A stretch of 64,000 nucleotides of DNA from Massilia forsythiae (GCF_012849555.1 NZ_CP051685.1:4464001-4528000); one strand, 5' to 3'. Shown: positions 25,660 to 35,009, counted from the first letter of the stretch. Made by a program: numbers and translations. The notes: generated by a model from the letters alone, not told the origin.

Positions 25660-25823
25660 GGGCGTCGGTGTGCGTGGGTGGAAGCGCGGTCCGGACGATG
25701 CGATCGGGTGCCGGCCGGACCGCGGCAGCGCGCATTGTAGGGACAAGGGCCAGCGTGCGTCCATGCGATCTTTCGTTGCAGGCATGTAAAAATCGTATGG
25801 CTGGTTTGACCGTGCCCGGGCCG

Positions 25824-25837
25824 CCAATTATCATTGG
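25824..25837. promoter_or_regulatory. Inverted repeat in the GH53/LysR divergent promoter
   Basis: CCAAT-TATC-ATTGG, a perfect 5-4-5 inverted repeat, lies about 20 bases before the LysR start and within the 198-base divergent region. It is a candidate LysR binding site; nothing else in the region stands out. Confidence 0.45.
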
Positions 25838-25857
25838 AAAAATTATCTGCAGTAAAT

Positions 25858-26817
25858 ATGTCCGATCCCCGTCCCGACCGCTCCGACCGCTTCGTGCGCG
25901 CCTACCTCAAAACCCGCCACCTGGTGCTGCTGGTCGAGCTGGGACGGCACGGCTCCATCATGCAGGCCGCCCAGGCCGCCAACCTGACCCAGCCGGCGGC
26001 CTCCAAGCTGCTCGGCGAACTCGAACACGCGCTCGGCGTGCCGCTGTTCGAACGCCTGCCGCGCGGCGTCGAACCGACCTGGTACGGCAAGGTGCTGATC
26101 CGCCGCGCCGGCGCCTCGCTGGCCGAGATGGACGCCGCCTACCAGGAGGTGATGGAACTGGCCTCCGGCTTGCGCGGCCGGGTCGCGCTTGGCGCCATCC
26201 TGACGCCGGCCAGCACGCTGGTCCCGGCGGCGGTGACGATGCTCAAGGCGCGCCACGCGCGCGTCAACGTGTCGATCGAGGTCGACAGCAGCGCGGCGCT
26301 GGTGCGGCGCCTGCGCGCCGGCGAACTGGACATCGCCATCGGCCGCGTGACCGACCCCGCCGCCATGGCCGCCGCCGACGAACTGCAGTTCGAGCCGCTC
26401 AGCGACGAGCCGCACTGCCTGATCGTGCGTCCCGGCCACCCGCTGCTCGGCGTCGGCCCGGTCGGCCTGGACGAACTGGCGCGGCAAGGCTGGATCGTGC
26501 CGCCGCCGGGCAGCCTGGTGCGCGACTGCATCGCCTCGCTGTTCCTGTCGCGCGGCGTGGAGCAGCCGGCCGAGACGGTGTCGACCTCGTCCCTGCCGGT
26601 GGTGACGGCGCTGCTGGCGCGCAGCGACATGGTGGCGCCGATGTCGGTGGAGCTGGTGCGGCCCTACCTGGACAGCGGCCTGCTGGCGGTGCTGCCGTTC
26701 GACCTGGACTTGCGCATGGATATGTACGGGTTCATCACGCGGCGGCAGCACCGCTTGTCGCCGGCGGCGGAGGCGATGCTGGGGGTACTGAGGGAAGCAG
26801 CGCGGGCCACGGCGTGA
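25858..26817 (+). CDS. LysR-family regulator (GbpR-like) of the galactan locus
   Basis: A 319-residue activator/repressor. The helix-turn-helix is LVELGRHGSIMQAAQAANLT, then QPAASKLLGELEHALGVPLF, followed by a periplasmic-binding-type effector domain beginning GRVALGAILTPASTLVP. The sequence resembles GbpR/galactose-responsive LysR proteins. ATG 25858 is used; a TTG at 25834 would overlap the inverted repeat. Divergent orientation to GH53 suggests that it controls galactan and galactose genes in response to galactose or a related sugar, an inference from context. Confidence 0.88.
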   Translation: MSDPRPDRSDRFVRAYLKTRHLVLLVELGRHGSIMQAAQAANLTQPAASKLLGELEHALGVPLFERLPRGVEPTWYGKVLIRRAGASLAEMDAAYQEVMELASGLRGRVALGAILTPASTLVPAAVTMLKARHARVNVSIEVDSSAALVRRLRAGELDIAIGRVTDPAAMAAADELQFEPLSDEPHCLIVRPGHPLLGVGPVGLDELARQGWIVPPPGSLVRDCIASLFLSRGVEQPAETVSTSSLPVVTALLARSDMVAPMSVELVRPYLDSGLLAVLPFDLDLRMDMYGFITRRQHRLSPAAEAMLGVLREAARATA

Positions 26818-26827
26818 GCGCACGCCG
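26810..26827 (+). terminator. Hairpin at the end of the LysR gene
   Basis: CGGCGTG and CACGCCG pair around an AGCG loop, overlapping the stop codon, followed by CTTTATCC. It is a plausible but weak intrinsic terminator facing the convergent unknown gene. Confidence 0.4.
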
Positions 26828-26829
26828 CT

Positions 26830-27420
26830 TTATCCATCCTCGCGCTGGGCGGCATGTTTCAGCATCGCCAAGGCCTGGACGGCCGGATAATCCCGATGCG
26901 TGGCGAAGCGATGACGGTAATAGGCGTTCCAGTAGCTGATCGCCCTTTGTTCGAGGACGTGGCAGTGGTGTGGGTCGAGCCGGAAAAAATCCACGTATTT
27001 CGCTTCGATCCCTTGCTCGAAACGTTCATGGATCGGCTCGACGATCTCGATCACGTATTCGCCGAGCAGTTGGACGATAAACGGTACCGCCCAATCCGGT
27101 TCGCTCGCCAGGAGGCGACGCAGGCACACCTCGCGGATCGATCCATCATGATGCCGGGATCCCAGGCACTGGGCAATGACACCCGCCTCGCCCGGCTCGT
27201 CCAGCGCCGCGAGGACCCGCTTCGCATCGTAATACACGCGATACGGAATGGCGAGAAACGCGTTTTGAAGCCGGACGGAAACGACGGTCTCCGAAGGGGC
27301 GTGCATCTGACCCTGCGCGAGCATGGGCGCCACGCGCTGCACGTGTCCGGCCAGGACTGCGGGAAAAGCCCTGGTTTCGGCAACGTCAGCGACGCCGATG
27401 GATACGAAAGAAAAAATCAT
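26830..27420 (-). CDS. Conserved-type hypothetical protein downstream of GH35
   Basis: A 196-residue soluble protein without signal peptide or membrane helix. The middle (EAGVIAQCLGSRHHDG, REVCLRRLLASEPDWAVPF, IVQLLGEYVIEIVEPIHERF) is helical and repeat-like, and a His/Tyr-rich C-terminal part follows. No family was recognised. GGAG precedes the ATG and the gene starts 18 bases after the GH35 stop, so it is cotranscribed with the beta-galactosidase. Confidence 0.75.
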   Translation of the reverse strand: MIFSFVSIGVADVAETRAFPAVLAGHVQRVAPMLAQGQMHAPSETVVSVRLQNAFLAIPYRVYYDAKRVLAALDEPGEAGVIAQCLGSRHHDGSIREVCLRRLLASEPDWAVPFIVQLLGEYVIEIVEPIHERFEQGIEAKYVDFFRLDPHHCHVLEQRAISYWNAYYRHRFATHRDYPAVQALAMLKHAAQREDG

Positions 27421-27438
27421 GTCGCTCCATATTGTCGA

Positions 27439-29937
27439 TCAGCGGCCGATCTCCAGCCGGTACGCCGGCACCACCTGCACCTTGCGCAGCGCCGCCACCT
27501 GCGCCTGCCCGCCGAACGCCGGCCGGTGCTCGCGCGGCAGGTAGATCGGCGCATCGGCGCGCAACGGCAGCACCGTCAGCATCAACGGCCCGAAGCGCGA
27601 AGCTCCCAGGTTCCCCAGCCCGAACTGCCAGCGCTGGCCGTTGTAGTACCAGTCGTCCACCATGCGCGTGCCGTCGAACAGGCGCGCCACGTCGCCGCTG
27701 AAGTCGATGTCGAGCAGGTCGTCGGCGCCCGGCCGGTCGCCACCGAAGGCCAGTTCCCATGCCGCCGATGCGCCGAAGCTTTCCGGATCGGGCAGCAGGG
27801 CCGCCTTGGCGGTGCCGCCGATGCGCACCGGCGCCGCCGGCTGGGCCGCGCGCACCTGGCGCATGGTCACTGTCGTCGAGCGCGCCGGCACCGACGCTTC
27901 GAGCACCTGGAACAGGCCGTCGCGGCCGGACGAACGCAGCGCGGCGCCGCCGGTGGCCGCCGGCTGGTCCAGCGCCGGGTACACCGCCGCCCTGAAATTC
28001 GGCTGGCCGAGGCTGCGCAGCACCAGGCGTCCGTTCTCGACGTAGGCCTGGCTGTCGCTCAGCACCAGCCGGCGCCGGCCCTGGATGTCGCCCACGATCA
28101 ACTGTCTCGCCTGGTCCTGCGCCAGCACCAGCACCGTCACCGGCTGCTTGCCGGCGCAGGCCAGCGTCAGCGCCGCGTCCAGGCCTGGGCGGATGCCGTC
28201 CACGGTCAGCTGGCCGCCGGCGTTGTCGACATGCGCACCGGTGCCGGCATGCACGCAGTCGCGCGCGCTCGCGCCGAACGCGAATTCGACCGGCACGCCG
28301 GCCTGCGCCGCGAACACGTAGACGCTGCCCTGGCCGCCGGCGCCGTCTAGGCGCGCCACCGGCTGCGCGGTCGCATAGCGCAGCCGGTGGCCGTCCATGT
28401 CGAAGTTCACCGGCCAGATGAAGTAGCTGCCGCTGGCCAGGTCGACCGGCTTGCGTGGCAGCGTCACCGCGCCGCCCGGCAGCTTGACCGTGAAGCGCAC
28501 GTCCTTCTGGGCCGGGGTGGGGTACTGGCGCACGTGGCCGTTGTAGAACAAGAAGGCGGCGTCGCCGCGGCTACGCACCGACAGGCGCGGCGTGGCCAGG
28601 TCGTCGGGCGCGCGCGGCGCCACGTCCGGCTTGCGCACGGTCATCGGCGCCAGGCGCGCGCCGAAGTCGTGCAGAAGAAAGTGGAACGGGCGCAGCCAGG
28701 CCAGCACCGGGCGCTGCTGGCCGTCCGGTCCGAGCGGGGCGTTGAAGTCATAGTTGATGGCCGGCGTGTCGTTGTAGCCGCCGGTGCGCGTGCTTTCTTC
28801 CATCGTGGTGCCCATCACCGGATTGCGCCCGCCATGGAACATGTAGTAGCCCATCAGGTTGACGCCGGAACCCAGCTGCACCGGCAGCATCGCCGCGATG
28901 TCGTCGGGCGAGACCAGCGTGCGGCGCCGGTACATGGCCGGCAGGCCGGCGCCGTATTCCGCGCCGAGGAAGGGCGTGCGCGTCATGTCGGTCTCGGCGG
29001 TGCCCTGCTGGGTGGCATGGGTCTGGGCGCCGAGGTCGCCGCTGACGCGGCTGTCGAAGCGGAAGGCGTAGGTTTCCTTGGGCGGCAGTTCGCGCGTGCT
29101 GGTGCCCCACGGTTCGTCCGGGTAGCTGCCGAACACCGGTGTCACTTCGCCGGACGGGTACAGCGTCTGGTCCCAGCCGGTGACGGTGTAGTAGGGCACG
29201 TCGATGCCGGCCTTCAGCACCAGTCCCTTGAGGGTGCGGATGTGGCCGGCGCCGCGGCCCGGGCCGGCCAGGTTGTATTCGTTCTCGATCTGCGCGCCGA
29301 TCACCGGGCCGCCCTGTTTCCACAGCAGCCCGTCGAGCTGGCGCCCGATCTCGTTGTAGAAGCGCGCGACATAACCGAGATATTGCGGATCGTCGCGCCG
29401 GGTCGGCATGGCGTCCACCACCCAGTCCGGCACGCCGCCGTATCTCACCTCGGCGTGCGCCCAGGGGCCGACGCGCACCACCACCTGTAATCCCGCCTGT
29501 TGCGCCAGCTGGACGAAGCGGCGCAGGTCGCGGTTGCCGCTCCAGTCGAAGCGGCCTTCGTTGGCTTCGTGGTGGTTCCAGATGACGTAGAAGGCGACGA
29601 TGTCGATGCCGGCCGTCTTCATCTTGGCCAGCTCCGCTTCCCAGCTGGCGGCCGGCACGCGCGAGTAGTGGAATTCGCCCATCACCGGCAGCCAGGGCTG
29701 GCCGTCGCGGGTGAGGTACTGGCTGTTGATGCCGAGGACGTGGCCGTCGGGGGAGCGCGCGGTGCCGGTCTGGATGGTGTTCATCAGCGGCGTTGCGGCG
29801 GGGGCGCTGGCGTCGATGGTGAGCAGGCGTTCGGCGTGGGCGGCATGGCACAGCAGGGCGGTTGCTAGGCAGATGGCGGTAACGCAGGCGGTGCGGCGGA
29901 CGGTGCGGCGGGTGGCGGGGCGGAAGGATGGGTACAT
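27439..29937 (-). CDS. GH35 beta-galactosidase, secreted
   Basis: An 832-residue enzyme. A signal peptide (LATALLCHAAHAE) precedes a GH35 TIM barrel: PVMGEFHYSRVPAASWEAEL, VFYVIWNHHE-like IVAFYVIWNHHEANEG, VVRVGPWAHAEVRYGG and GGPVIGAQIENEYN, which carries the acid/base Glu; FLGAEYGAG probably carries the nucleophile. C-terminal beta-sandwich domains complete the protein. It should release galactose from galacto-oligosaccharides produced by the GH53 galactanase. ATG 29937 gives the signal peptide; the frame stays open upstream through repeat sequence. It is transcribed with the TonB receptor upstream and a small unknown gene downstream. Confidence 0.92.
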   Translation of the reverse strand: MYPSFRPATRRTVRRTACVTAICLATALLCHAAHAERLLTIDASAPAATPLMNTIQTGTARSPDGHVLGINSQYLTRDGQPWLPVMGEFHYSRVPAASWEAELAKMKTAGIDIVAFYVIWNHHEANEGRFDWSGNRDLRRFVQLAQQAGLQVVVRVGPWAHAEVRYGGVPDWVVDAMPTRRDDPQYLGYVARFYNEIGRQLDGLLWKQGGPVIGAQIENEYNLAGPGRGAGHIRTLKGLVLKAGIDVPYYTVTGWDQTLYPSGEVTPVFGSYPDEPWGTSTRELPPKETYAFRFDSRVSGDLGAQTHATQQGTAETDMTRTPFLGAEYGAGLPAMYRRRTLVSPDDIAAMLPVQLGSGVNLMGYYMFHGGRNPVMGTTMEESTRTGGYNDTPAINYDFNAPLGPDGQQRPVLAWLRPFHFLLHDFGARLAPMTVRKPDVAPRAPDDLATPRLSVRSRGDAAFLFYNGHVRQYPTPAQKDVRFTVKLPGGAVTLPRKPVDLASGSYFIWPVNFDMDGHRLRYATAQPVARLDGAGGQGSVYVFAAQAGVPVEFAFGASARDCVHAGTGAHVDNAGGQLTVDGIRPGLDAALTLACAGKQPVTVLVLAQDQARQLIVGDIQGRRRLVLSDSQAYVENGRLVLRSLGQPNFRAAVYPALDQPAATGGAALRSSGRDGLFQVLEASVPARSTTVTMRQVRAAQPAAPVRIGGTAKAALLPDPESFGASAAWELAFGGDRPGADDLLDIDFSGDVARLFDGTRMVDDWYYNGQRWQFGLGNLGASRFGPLMLTVLPLRADAPIYLPREHRPAFGGQAQVAALRKVQVVPAYRLEIGR

Positions 29938-30001
29938 GGATTCTTTTCGTGGTGCTGGAGGACAGGGGTGCCGATGCTTGCAGCCGAAGCGAGCATCAAG
30001 C

Positions 30002-30127
30002 CGTCGTCCCCGCGCAGGCGGGGACCCATACTGAATTTCCAGAGTCGTGCAACCAGAAGCATCGCGGCTCATCGAGGATCACGAGTTCCGATGCTCGGCA
30101 TGGGTCCCCGCCTGCGCGGGGACGACG
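30002..30127. repeat. Inverted pair of REP-like palindromes between receptor and GH35
   Basis: A 27-bp sequence at 30002-30028 is repeated in exact inverted form at 30101-30127. Each contains a GTCCCCGC/GCGGGGAC hairpin and resembles the CCCCGCGAAGGCGGGGACCC core of the 18.9-19.4 kb array. As a pair they can form a larger stem-loop in the receptor-GH35 transcript. Confidence 0.8.
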
Positions 30128-30151
30128 TGGCGGCGGCGAGGCCGTGGCGGA

Positions 30152-32776
30152 TCAGAACTTGTACGACAGCCCCAGATTGTAGCGGCGCCCGTAGTTCATC
30201 ACGTTCTGCACGTACGCATTCCCCGCGCGCGTCTCGATCACCTTCTGGTTGGTGATGTTGTCCAGCCCCAGGCGCAGCTGCAGCTGCGGCGTCAGGTATT
30301 GCGAGAAGTTGGCGGTGACGTACAGTTCCTTGGCGTTCTCGATCAGGTAGCTCGGGTCCCATTGCGGCATGCGCACGTAGGGGCTGTGGTAGTTGGCCGA
30401 GAGGCGTGCCTCGAAGCCGTTCTTTTCGTACCAGAGCGTGGCGCCGGCGTTGTGGCGCATCAGGCCGACCATCGAGAAGTTGTTGACGTACTCCTTGATG
30501 TTGCTCTCGTTGTACGAGTAGTTGGCCGCGATGCCGAGGCCGTCGAACGGCGCCGGCAGCATGGTCAAGGCTTGCTGGTACACCAGCTCCAGGCCGTGCA
30601 CGTCGCCGCCGGGGCCATTCACCGAGCGGCTGATCACGGCGGCGCGGCCGTCGATGGTGGTGTTGTCGGTGGTGATGCCGATGTAGCTGCCGATGTGTTT
30701 ATAAAACACGCCGGCCGACAGCAGCGCGCCCTTGTCGAAGTACCACTGGTACGACAGGTCGGCCTGGTTCGACATCATCGGCAGCAGGCCCGGGTTGCCG
30801 GCGCTGCCCGACAGCGGCTGCTGCGATCCGGCCGTGGTGTCGACCGAGATCTGGCGCGAGGCGCGCATCTCGTCCAGCGGCGCGCGCGACATGGCGCGTG
30901 CCACGCTGAAGCGCAGCTGCTGCTTTTGCGCCTGGTCGAGGTTGAAGATCAGGTTCACGCTCGGCAGCACGCGCGTGTACGAAGTGCCTTCCGAGCGCTC
31001 GGTCGGGGTGCCGCCGTTGACTTGCCCCATGCCGGAACCGGTCTGGCTGGTGTGCACCACGCGCACGCCGGCGTTGCCGCGCATGCTCTTGCCGAACACA
31101 TCGCCGTCCAGGTCGGCCTGGGCGTACAGCGCGCTGGTGCGTTCCTTCACGCGCCAGCCGGCCAGCAGGTCGGTGGTGGTCTGGGTGCGGCCGGCCGGGT
31201 CGGTGGCGCCATTGCCGAAGGTCGAGGCCACGGTGCCGTCGAAGTCGCGCAGGAACAGGGCCGGGAAGTAGCCGGGGATGCTCACCGTCTCGTAGGCGGA
31301 GGCGGGAATGGCGGCACCGGCCGGCGACAGGTTCCAGGTGGTCTGGCGGTAGCTCTTTTCGCGGTCGGCGAAGCGCGCGCCGAACTTGATGCGGTTGACC
31401 AGGCCCAGCTCCAGCGGACGCGCCGCGCTCAGCTGCGCCGAGTTCAGGCGGTCGTCGACGTGGCCGTCGTTGTCGACGTACAGCGAGGGCGTGCCGAAGA
31501 GGGCGGCGTTGCCGGTGTCGCCGGTGAACGCATAATTCTGGTGGTCGATGCCGGTGAACGACCAGTTCAGGGTGCCGTTGCCGCTGTACTGGCGCACGTC
31601 GGCCCACTGGCTGTCGCGGCTGGCGCGCGAGGTGGCGATATCCGCCTCGATCTTCCAGTCGCCGGCGTTGAACTTGCCGTTCAGGCCGCCGGCCAGGTTG
31701 TCCATGTTCTGGAACCAGCGCGTGCTGTGGGTCGAGACCGAGGCGTCGCGCAAGGTGCCGCCGACCACGTAGCCGTTGCGGATGTCGAGATTCGAGAAAT
31801 TGCCGCTCTCGTAGCCGTCCCAGTTGCCCAGGTCGCTGCTCCAGTGCTGCACGCTCGGTTCCAGGATCTTGTCCTTGGCGTAGTAGACGTCGGCGGTGAT
31901 GAAGGCGTCCGGACTGGCCTTCCATTCCAGCTTGCCCAGCACGCTGCTGCGTTCGTTGGTGCCGCGCTTGATCTCGTCCTCGAAGCCCCACGGCGTCTTG
32001 TCGACCTTGCCGTCGCCGTTCAGGTCGACGGAATGGTCTTCGTTGAAGCCCCAGTGGCGCTTGCGCTCCTGCACCGACGGCTGCTTCTGGTAGCTGAAGG
32101 CCAGCGCGGCGCCGACCGTCTTGTCGGCGAACTGGTCGATCCAGATGCCGCCCAGGCGCGGGCGCACCGAGCGGGTGCCGACGTCCTTGGCCAGCGGGTA
32201 GTACAGCGCGTCGGCCTTGATCGAGGCCTGGCGACCGTTGTATTTCAGCGGCTGCACGGTCTGCAAATCGATCGTGGTGGCCACGCCGCCCTCGACCAGG
32301 TCGGCATTCTGGGTCTTGTAGACCACCGCGCCGCTCAGCGACTCGGACGGGAACTGCTCGAAGCGCACCGCGCGGCCCGGTTCCGACGAGGCCAGCTCGC
32401 GCCCGTTGAGGGTGGCGCCGATGAAGCGCTCGCCCATGCCGCGCGCCACGATCTGGCTGGCGTTGCCGCGGTCCAGGCCGGCGGACAGGCCAGGCAGGCG
32501 CGCCAGCGATTCGGCGATCGTGGTGTCCGGCAGCTTGCCGATGTCTTCCGACGACACGACTTCGACGATGCTGTTGGAGTTTTCCTTGACCGACAGGGCG
32601 CTGCGCAGCGAGGCGCGGATGCCGGTGACGGTGATCTGCTGGACTTGCGCGGTCGAGGTTGCGGCTACGGCATCGGCGGCCTGCGGCGCGTCGCCGGCTT
32701 GCTGGGCCAGGGCAGCGGGCACGGCGGGGAACAGGAACAGGGCGCGCACCAGCGCGGCCATGCGGGTTGGCTTCAT
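30152..32776 (-). CDS. TonB-dependent receptor of the galactan locus (TIGR01782-like)
   Basis: An 874-residue outer-membrane transporter. A signal peptide ends at PAALAQQ. The TonB-box-like ITVTGIRASLRSALSVKENS and plug motif VVSSEDIGKLPDTTIAESLARLPGL, then NGRELASSEPGRAVRFEQFPSE, are typical of the large family of carbohydrate and Caulobacter-type receptors; the barrel ends in NLGLSYKF. Direct neighbours GH35 and, further on, GH53 suggest import of galacto-oligosaccharides. GAGGAGAC lies before the ATG. A perfect inverted repeat lies upstream. Confidence 0.92.
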   Translation of the reverse strand: MKPTRMAALVRALFLFPAVPAALAQQAGDAPQAADAVAATSTAQVQQITVTGIRASLRSALSVKENSNSIVEVVSSEDIGKLPDTTIAESLARLPGLSAGLDRGNASQIVARGMGERFIGATLNGRELASSEPGRAVRFEQFPSESLSGAVVYKTQNADLVEGGVATTIDLQTVQPLKYNGRQASIKADALYYPLAKDVGTRSVRPRLGGIWIDQFADKTVGAALAFSYQKQPSVQERKRHWGFNEDHSVDLNGDGKVDKTPWGFEDEIKRGTNERSSVLGKLEWKASPDAFITADVYYAKDKILEPSVQHWSSDLGNWDGYESGNFSNLDIRNGYVVGGTLRDASVSTHSTRWFQNMDNLAGGLNGKFNAGDWKIEADIATSRASRDSQWADVRQYSGNGTLNWSFTGIDHQNYAFTGDTGNAALFGTPSLYVDNDGHVDDRLNSAQLSAARPLELGLVNRIKFGARFADREKSYRQTTWNLSPAGAAIPASAYETVSIPGYFPALFLRDFDGTVASTFGNGATDPAGRTQTTTDLLAGWRVKERTSALYAQADLDGDVFGKSMRGNAGVRVVHTSQTGSGMGQVNGGTPTERSEGTSYTRVLPSVNLIFNLDQAQKQQLRFSVARAMSRAPLDEMRASRQISVDTTAGSQQPLSGSAGNPGLLPMMSNQADLSYQWYFDKGALLSAGVFYKHIGSYIGITTDNTTIDGRAAVISRSVNGPGGDVHGLELVYQQALTMLPAPFDGLGIAANYSYNESNIKEYVNNFSMVGLMRHNAGATLWYEKNGFEARLSANYHSPYVRMPQWDPSYLIENAKELYVTANFSQYLTPQLQLRLGLDNITNQKVIETRAGNAYVQNVMNYGRRYNLGLSYKF

Positions 32777-32808
32777 GGGTCTCCTCGGGGATCTATTATT
32801 CGATATGG

Positions 32809-32846
32809 GTAAATTGATTGCGCTGATTGAGAAATAATCAATTTAC
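32809..32846 (-). promoter_or_regulatory. Long inverted repeat in front of the galactan receptor
   Basis: GTAAATTGATT (32809-32819) and AATCAATTTAC (32836-32846) form perfect 11-bp arms separated by 16 bases, in the only AT-rich stretch near the receptor promoter. This is a candidate operator for the galactan regulator or another factor. Confidence 0.55.
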
Positions 32847-32904
32847 TGATCGAAATTCTAGGCGGGTGAACCACCGGCTAACCAATACGATTTCGTTATG
32901 TATT

Positions 32905-32921
32905 TATACGAACTTCGTATA
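32905..32921. promoter_or_regulatory. Perfect 17-bp palindrome TATACGAACTTCGTATA
   Basis: An 8-1-8 palindrome, preceded 15-20 bases earlier by an imperfect relative (ATACGATTTCGTTAT). It lies between the 3' end of the sterol-desaturase-family gene and the receptor promoter. The single-base centre makes it a poor hairpin, so a protein binding site is more likely. No function is known. Confidence 0.45.
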
Positions 32922-32947
32922 GCTTCAGCATGACCGTGCTTTTTTGC

Positions 32948-33772
32948 TCAGGTGCGCTGGCCGTGTGGCGCCGCTGGCGGCGCCAGCGGATCGAGCAGCT
33001 GCCCCGCCAGCGTCTCCGCCACCGGCGTGCCGGTCCCGCACTCGGCCGGCCAGTGCCGTGGCAGGTAGTGGGTGCCGAACACCCGGTCCAGCACGGGCAG
33101 GGTGGAAGCGTAGTTGCGGTTGATGTGGTCGCGCCGGCTGTGGTGCCAGTGGTGGAAGGCGGGCGTGGTCAGCAGCCATTCAAGCGGGCCGAGGCGCCAG
33201 CGCAGGTCGGCGTGGATGAAGAAGCCCCACATCGAACCCACGACCAGCAGCAGCGCCGGCGCGCCGCTGCCGGCCACGCCCGGGCTGGCCAGGCCGAGCA
33301 GGTACAGCGGCACCAGGCCGAACAGCCGCGTCACGACCATGTCGACCGGGTGCGCGCGGGTGTTGGCCAGGAAGCTCAGGTGCTCGGTGCTGTGGTGCAG
33401 GGCGTGGAAGCGCCACAGCCAGGGCAGTTCGTGGCTGAGGCGGTGGCCCCAGTAGAAGCCGGTCTCGGCGACGACGAAGCCGATGGCGAGGCGCAGCCAG
33501 TAGGGCAGCGCGCGGATGGCGTCGGTGAGCGCGGCCGGCACCAGGTGCTGGGCGGCGGCGGCCAGCAGCGCGGTCGGCACGCCCAGCAGCACGACCGGCA
33601 CCATGCCGCTGATGAAGTACCAGGCCAGGTTCTGGCCCAGGTCGCGCCGCGCCGATGCGTCGTGGCGCGCGCCGAACCAGCGTTCGAGCGGGACGAACAG
33701 GGCGGTCAGCAGCACCAGCCAGACGCACAGGCGCAGCGCGGTTTCAAGAAACTCGTGGAGGGAAAAGTGCAT
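32948..33772 (-). CDS. Sterol desaturase / fatty acid hydroxylase superfamily membrane protein
   Basis: A 274-residue integral membrane di-iron protein. Histidine boxes are visible as GHRLSHE, FHALHHSTEH and FHHWHHS, in the order found in the family. Hydrophobic helices include LCVWLVLLTALFVPLE and VPVVLLGVPTALLAAAA. Members hydroxylate or desaturate lipids or sterol-like molecules; the substrate here is unknown. ATG 33772 is used; a GTG at 33835 would add 21 residues. It is a monocistronic-looking gene. Confidence 0.85.
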   Translation of the reverse strand: MHFSLHEFLETALRLCVWLVLLTALFVPLERWFGARHDASARRDLGQNLAWYFISGMVPVVLLGVPTALLAAAAQHLVPAALTDAIRALPYWLRLAIGFVVAETGFYWGHRLSHELPWLWRFHALHHSTEHLSFLANTRAHPVDMVVTRLFGLVPLYLLGLASPGVAGSGAPALLLVVGSMWGFFIHADLRWRLGPLEWLLTTPAFHHWHHSRRDHINRNYASTLPVLDRVFGTHYLPRHWPAECGTGTPVAETLAGQLLDPLAPPAAPHGQRT

Positions 33773-33901
33773 GGAAGAGGCGCCTGGCGGATGACGGCGT
33801 GGCGAGGATGCCGGCAGGTGCGTCAAGGCGTACACGACGAACGGCGCGCCGTCGATGCGCCGTCCGCGTGCCGGGCCTGTGCGCCCGGCGTGCCTGCCTC
33901 G

Positions 33902-34681
33902 TTACGCCGGCTTGCGGGCGACGCCGCGGCGGCGGTAGGCCAGCGCGCCCACCAGGCCCAGGCCGCCCAGCAGCATGCTCAGCGACGACGGCTCGGACAC
34001 CGCGCTCGACGGGTTGGTGGTCGAGGCGGCATTCATCGACACGTTATCGAGCAGCATGAACGGCGGCGCGCCGGTCGAGCTGCCCTTGGCCAGGAACCAC
34101 AGCGCCTGGTTGACGCCGGTGGCGGTGAAGGTCATGGTGGCGTTTTTCCAGCCGCTGAAGCCGCCGTCGGCGATGCTCAGCGCGGTGGTGGCCTGGCTGG
34201 GGCCTGCGGTGGAAGTGCCGAGGCCGACCTGCCAGTAATCGTCGACGTTGGGGCCGCTGAAATTGGTCTGCTGGGCCAGCGCGTATTCGAATGTGACCGT
34301 GTAGGTGCTGCCCACCGTCAGGCCGTTGACGTACTGGTACAGCACGCCCGGGTAGTACAACGGATCCGAGGCGAAGAAGTTGCCGCCGTCGGACGAGCCG
34401 CTGAAGCCGTTGTTGGTGCCGCGCAGCTGCAGCACCGAGGCGCTGGTGGTGGCGGTGGCGGCGTTCAGCACGAAGTTGTAGCCGCCGTCGCTGCCGTTGT
34501 AGCTGGTCCAGCCGGTCAGGGTGGTGCGGTTCGAGGCGCTGCTGGTGCCATACGACAGCTGCTTGTTGGTGCCGTTGGTGGTCGACTCGAAATTGCCGTT
34601 GACGATCAGGTTGGCGTGGGCGACGCCGGCGTGCATGGCGGCGGCGGCGGACAGGGACAGCAGGACGGACTTCAGGCGCAT
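33902..34681 (-). CDS. PEP-CTERM anchored exported protein
   Basis: A 259-residue exported protein. A signal peptide ends at GVAHANL, and the mature part begins IVNGNFESTTNG, a common start for carbohydrate-binding-like beta-sandwich PEP-CTERM proteins. The C-terminus VSEPSSLSMLLGGLGLVGAL plus YRRR is the PEP-CTERM sorting signal recognised by exosortase. The middle is rich in Ser, Thr, Asn and Gly. The exosortase system is not in the window. The physiological role, often surface or exopolysaccharide related, is inferred. Confidence 0.88.
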   Translation of the reverse strand: MRLKSVLLSLSAAAAMHAGVAHANLIVNGNFESTTNGTNKQLSYGTSSASNRTTLTGWTSYNGSDGGYNFVLNAATATTSASVLQLRGTNNGFSGSSDGGNFFASDPLYYPGVLYQYVNGLTVGSTYTVTFEYALAQQTNFSGPNVDDYWQVGLGTSTAGPSQATTALSIADGGFSGWKNATMTFTATGVNQALWFLAKGSSTGAPPFMLLDNVSMNAASTTNPSSAVSEPSSLSMLLGGLGLVGALAYRRRGVARKPA

Positions 34682-35009
34682 GGGACGGGCTCCAATGAAT
34701 GAGTGACGGACAGTTGAGGAACTGCCGCCGGCGGCGATTCGGCCGGCGGGAGTTCGACGCGTGACCGTCGTCGAACTGGAATTCAAGCGCGCAAGTTGCG
34801 AATTGGCAAAATTAATTGCGCTGAGGATATTCTAGCAGAACTTTCTTGTTGTAAATCAACTCTGCGCGAAAGTGTTGGAAACACATCGGATGCCCGCGGC
34901 AACACGCGCCGCCAAGCGTGCGGACCCTCCCTGGGTATCTTGACTATACTGCAAGGATGGATCTGCCGCCCTCACCGCCACCGTCACCGACGCCGTCGCC
35001 GCGCCTTGC
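34682..35009 (+). other. 328-bp intergenic region ahead of the respiratory operon
   Basis: The region has no convincing gene. TATACT at 34945-34950, about 60 bases before actA, is a possible -10 box for the respiratory operon, with no clear -35. The AT-rich part around 34790-34870 probably holds the promoter of the divergent PEP-CTERM gene. Confidence 0.4.

Noticed and set aside
32905..32921. Resemblance of part of the palindrome to a loxP arm (AACTTCGTATAGC shared)
   Set aside because: There is no second inverted arm at loxP spacing and no recombinase gene nearby; taken as coincidence.
34958..35009. Proline-rich reading frame before actA as a leader peptide or longer ActA
   Set aside because: It is out of frame with actA, and its translation is simple Pro/Ser repeats with no support.
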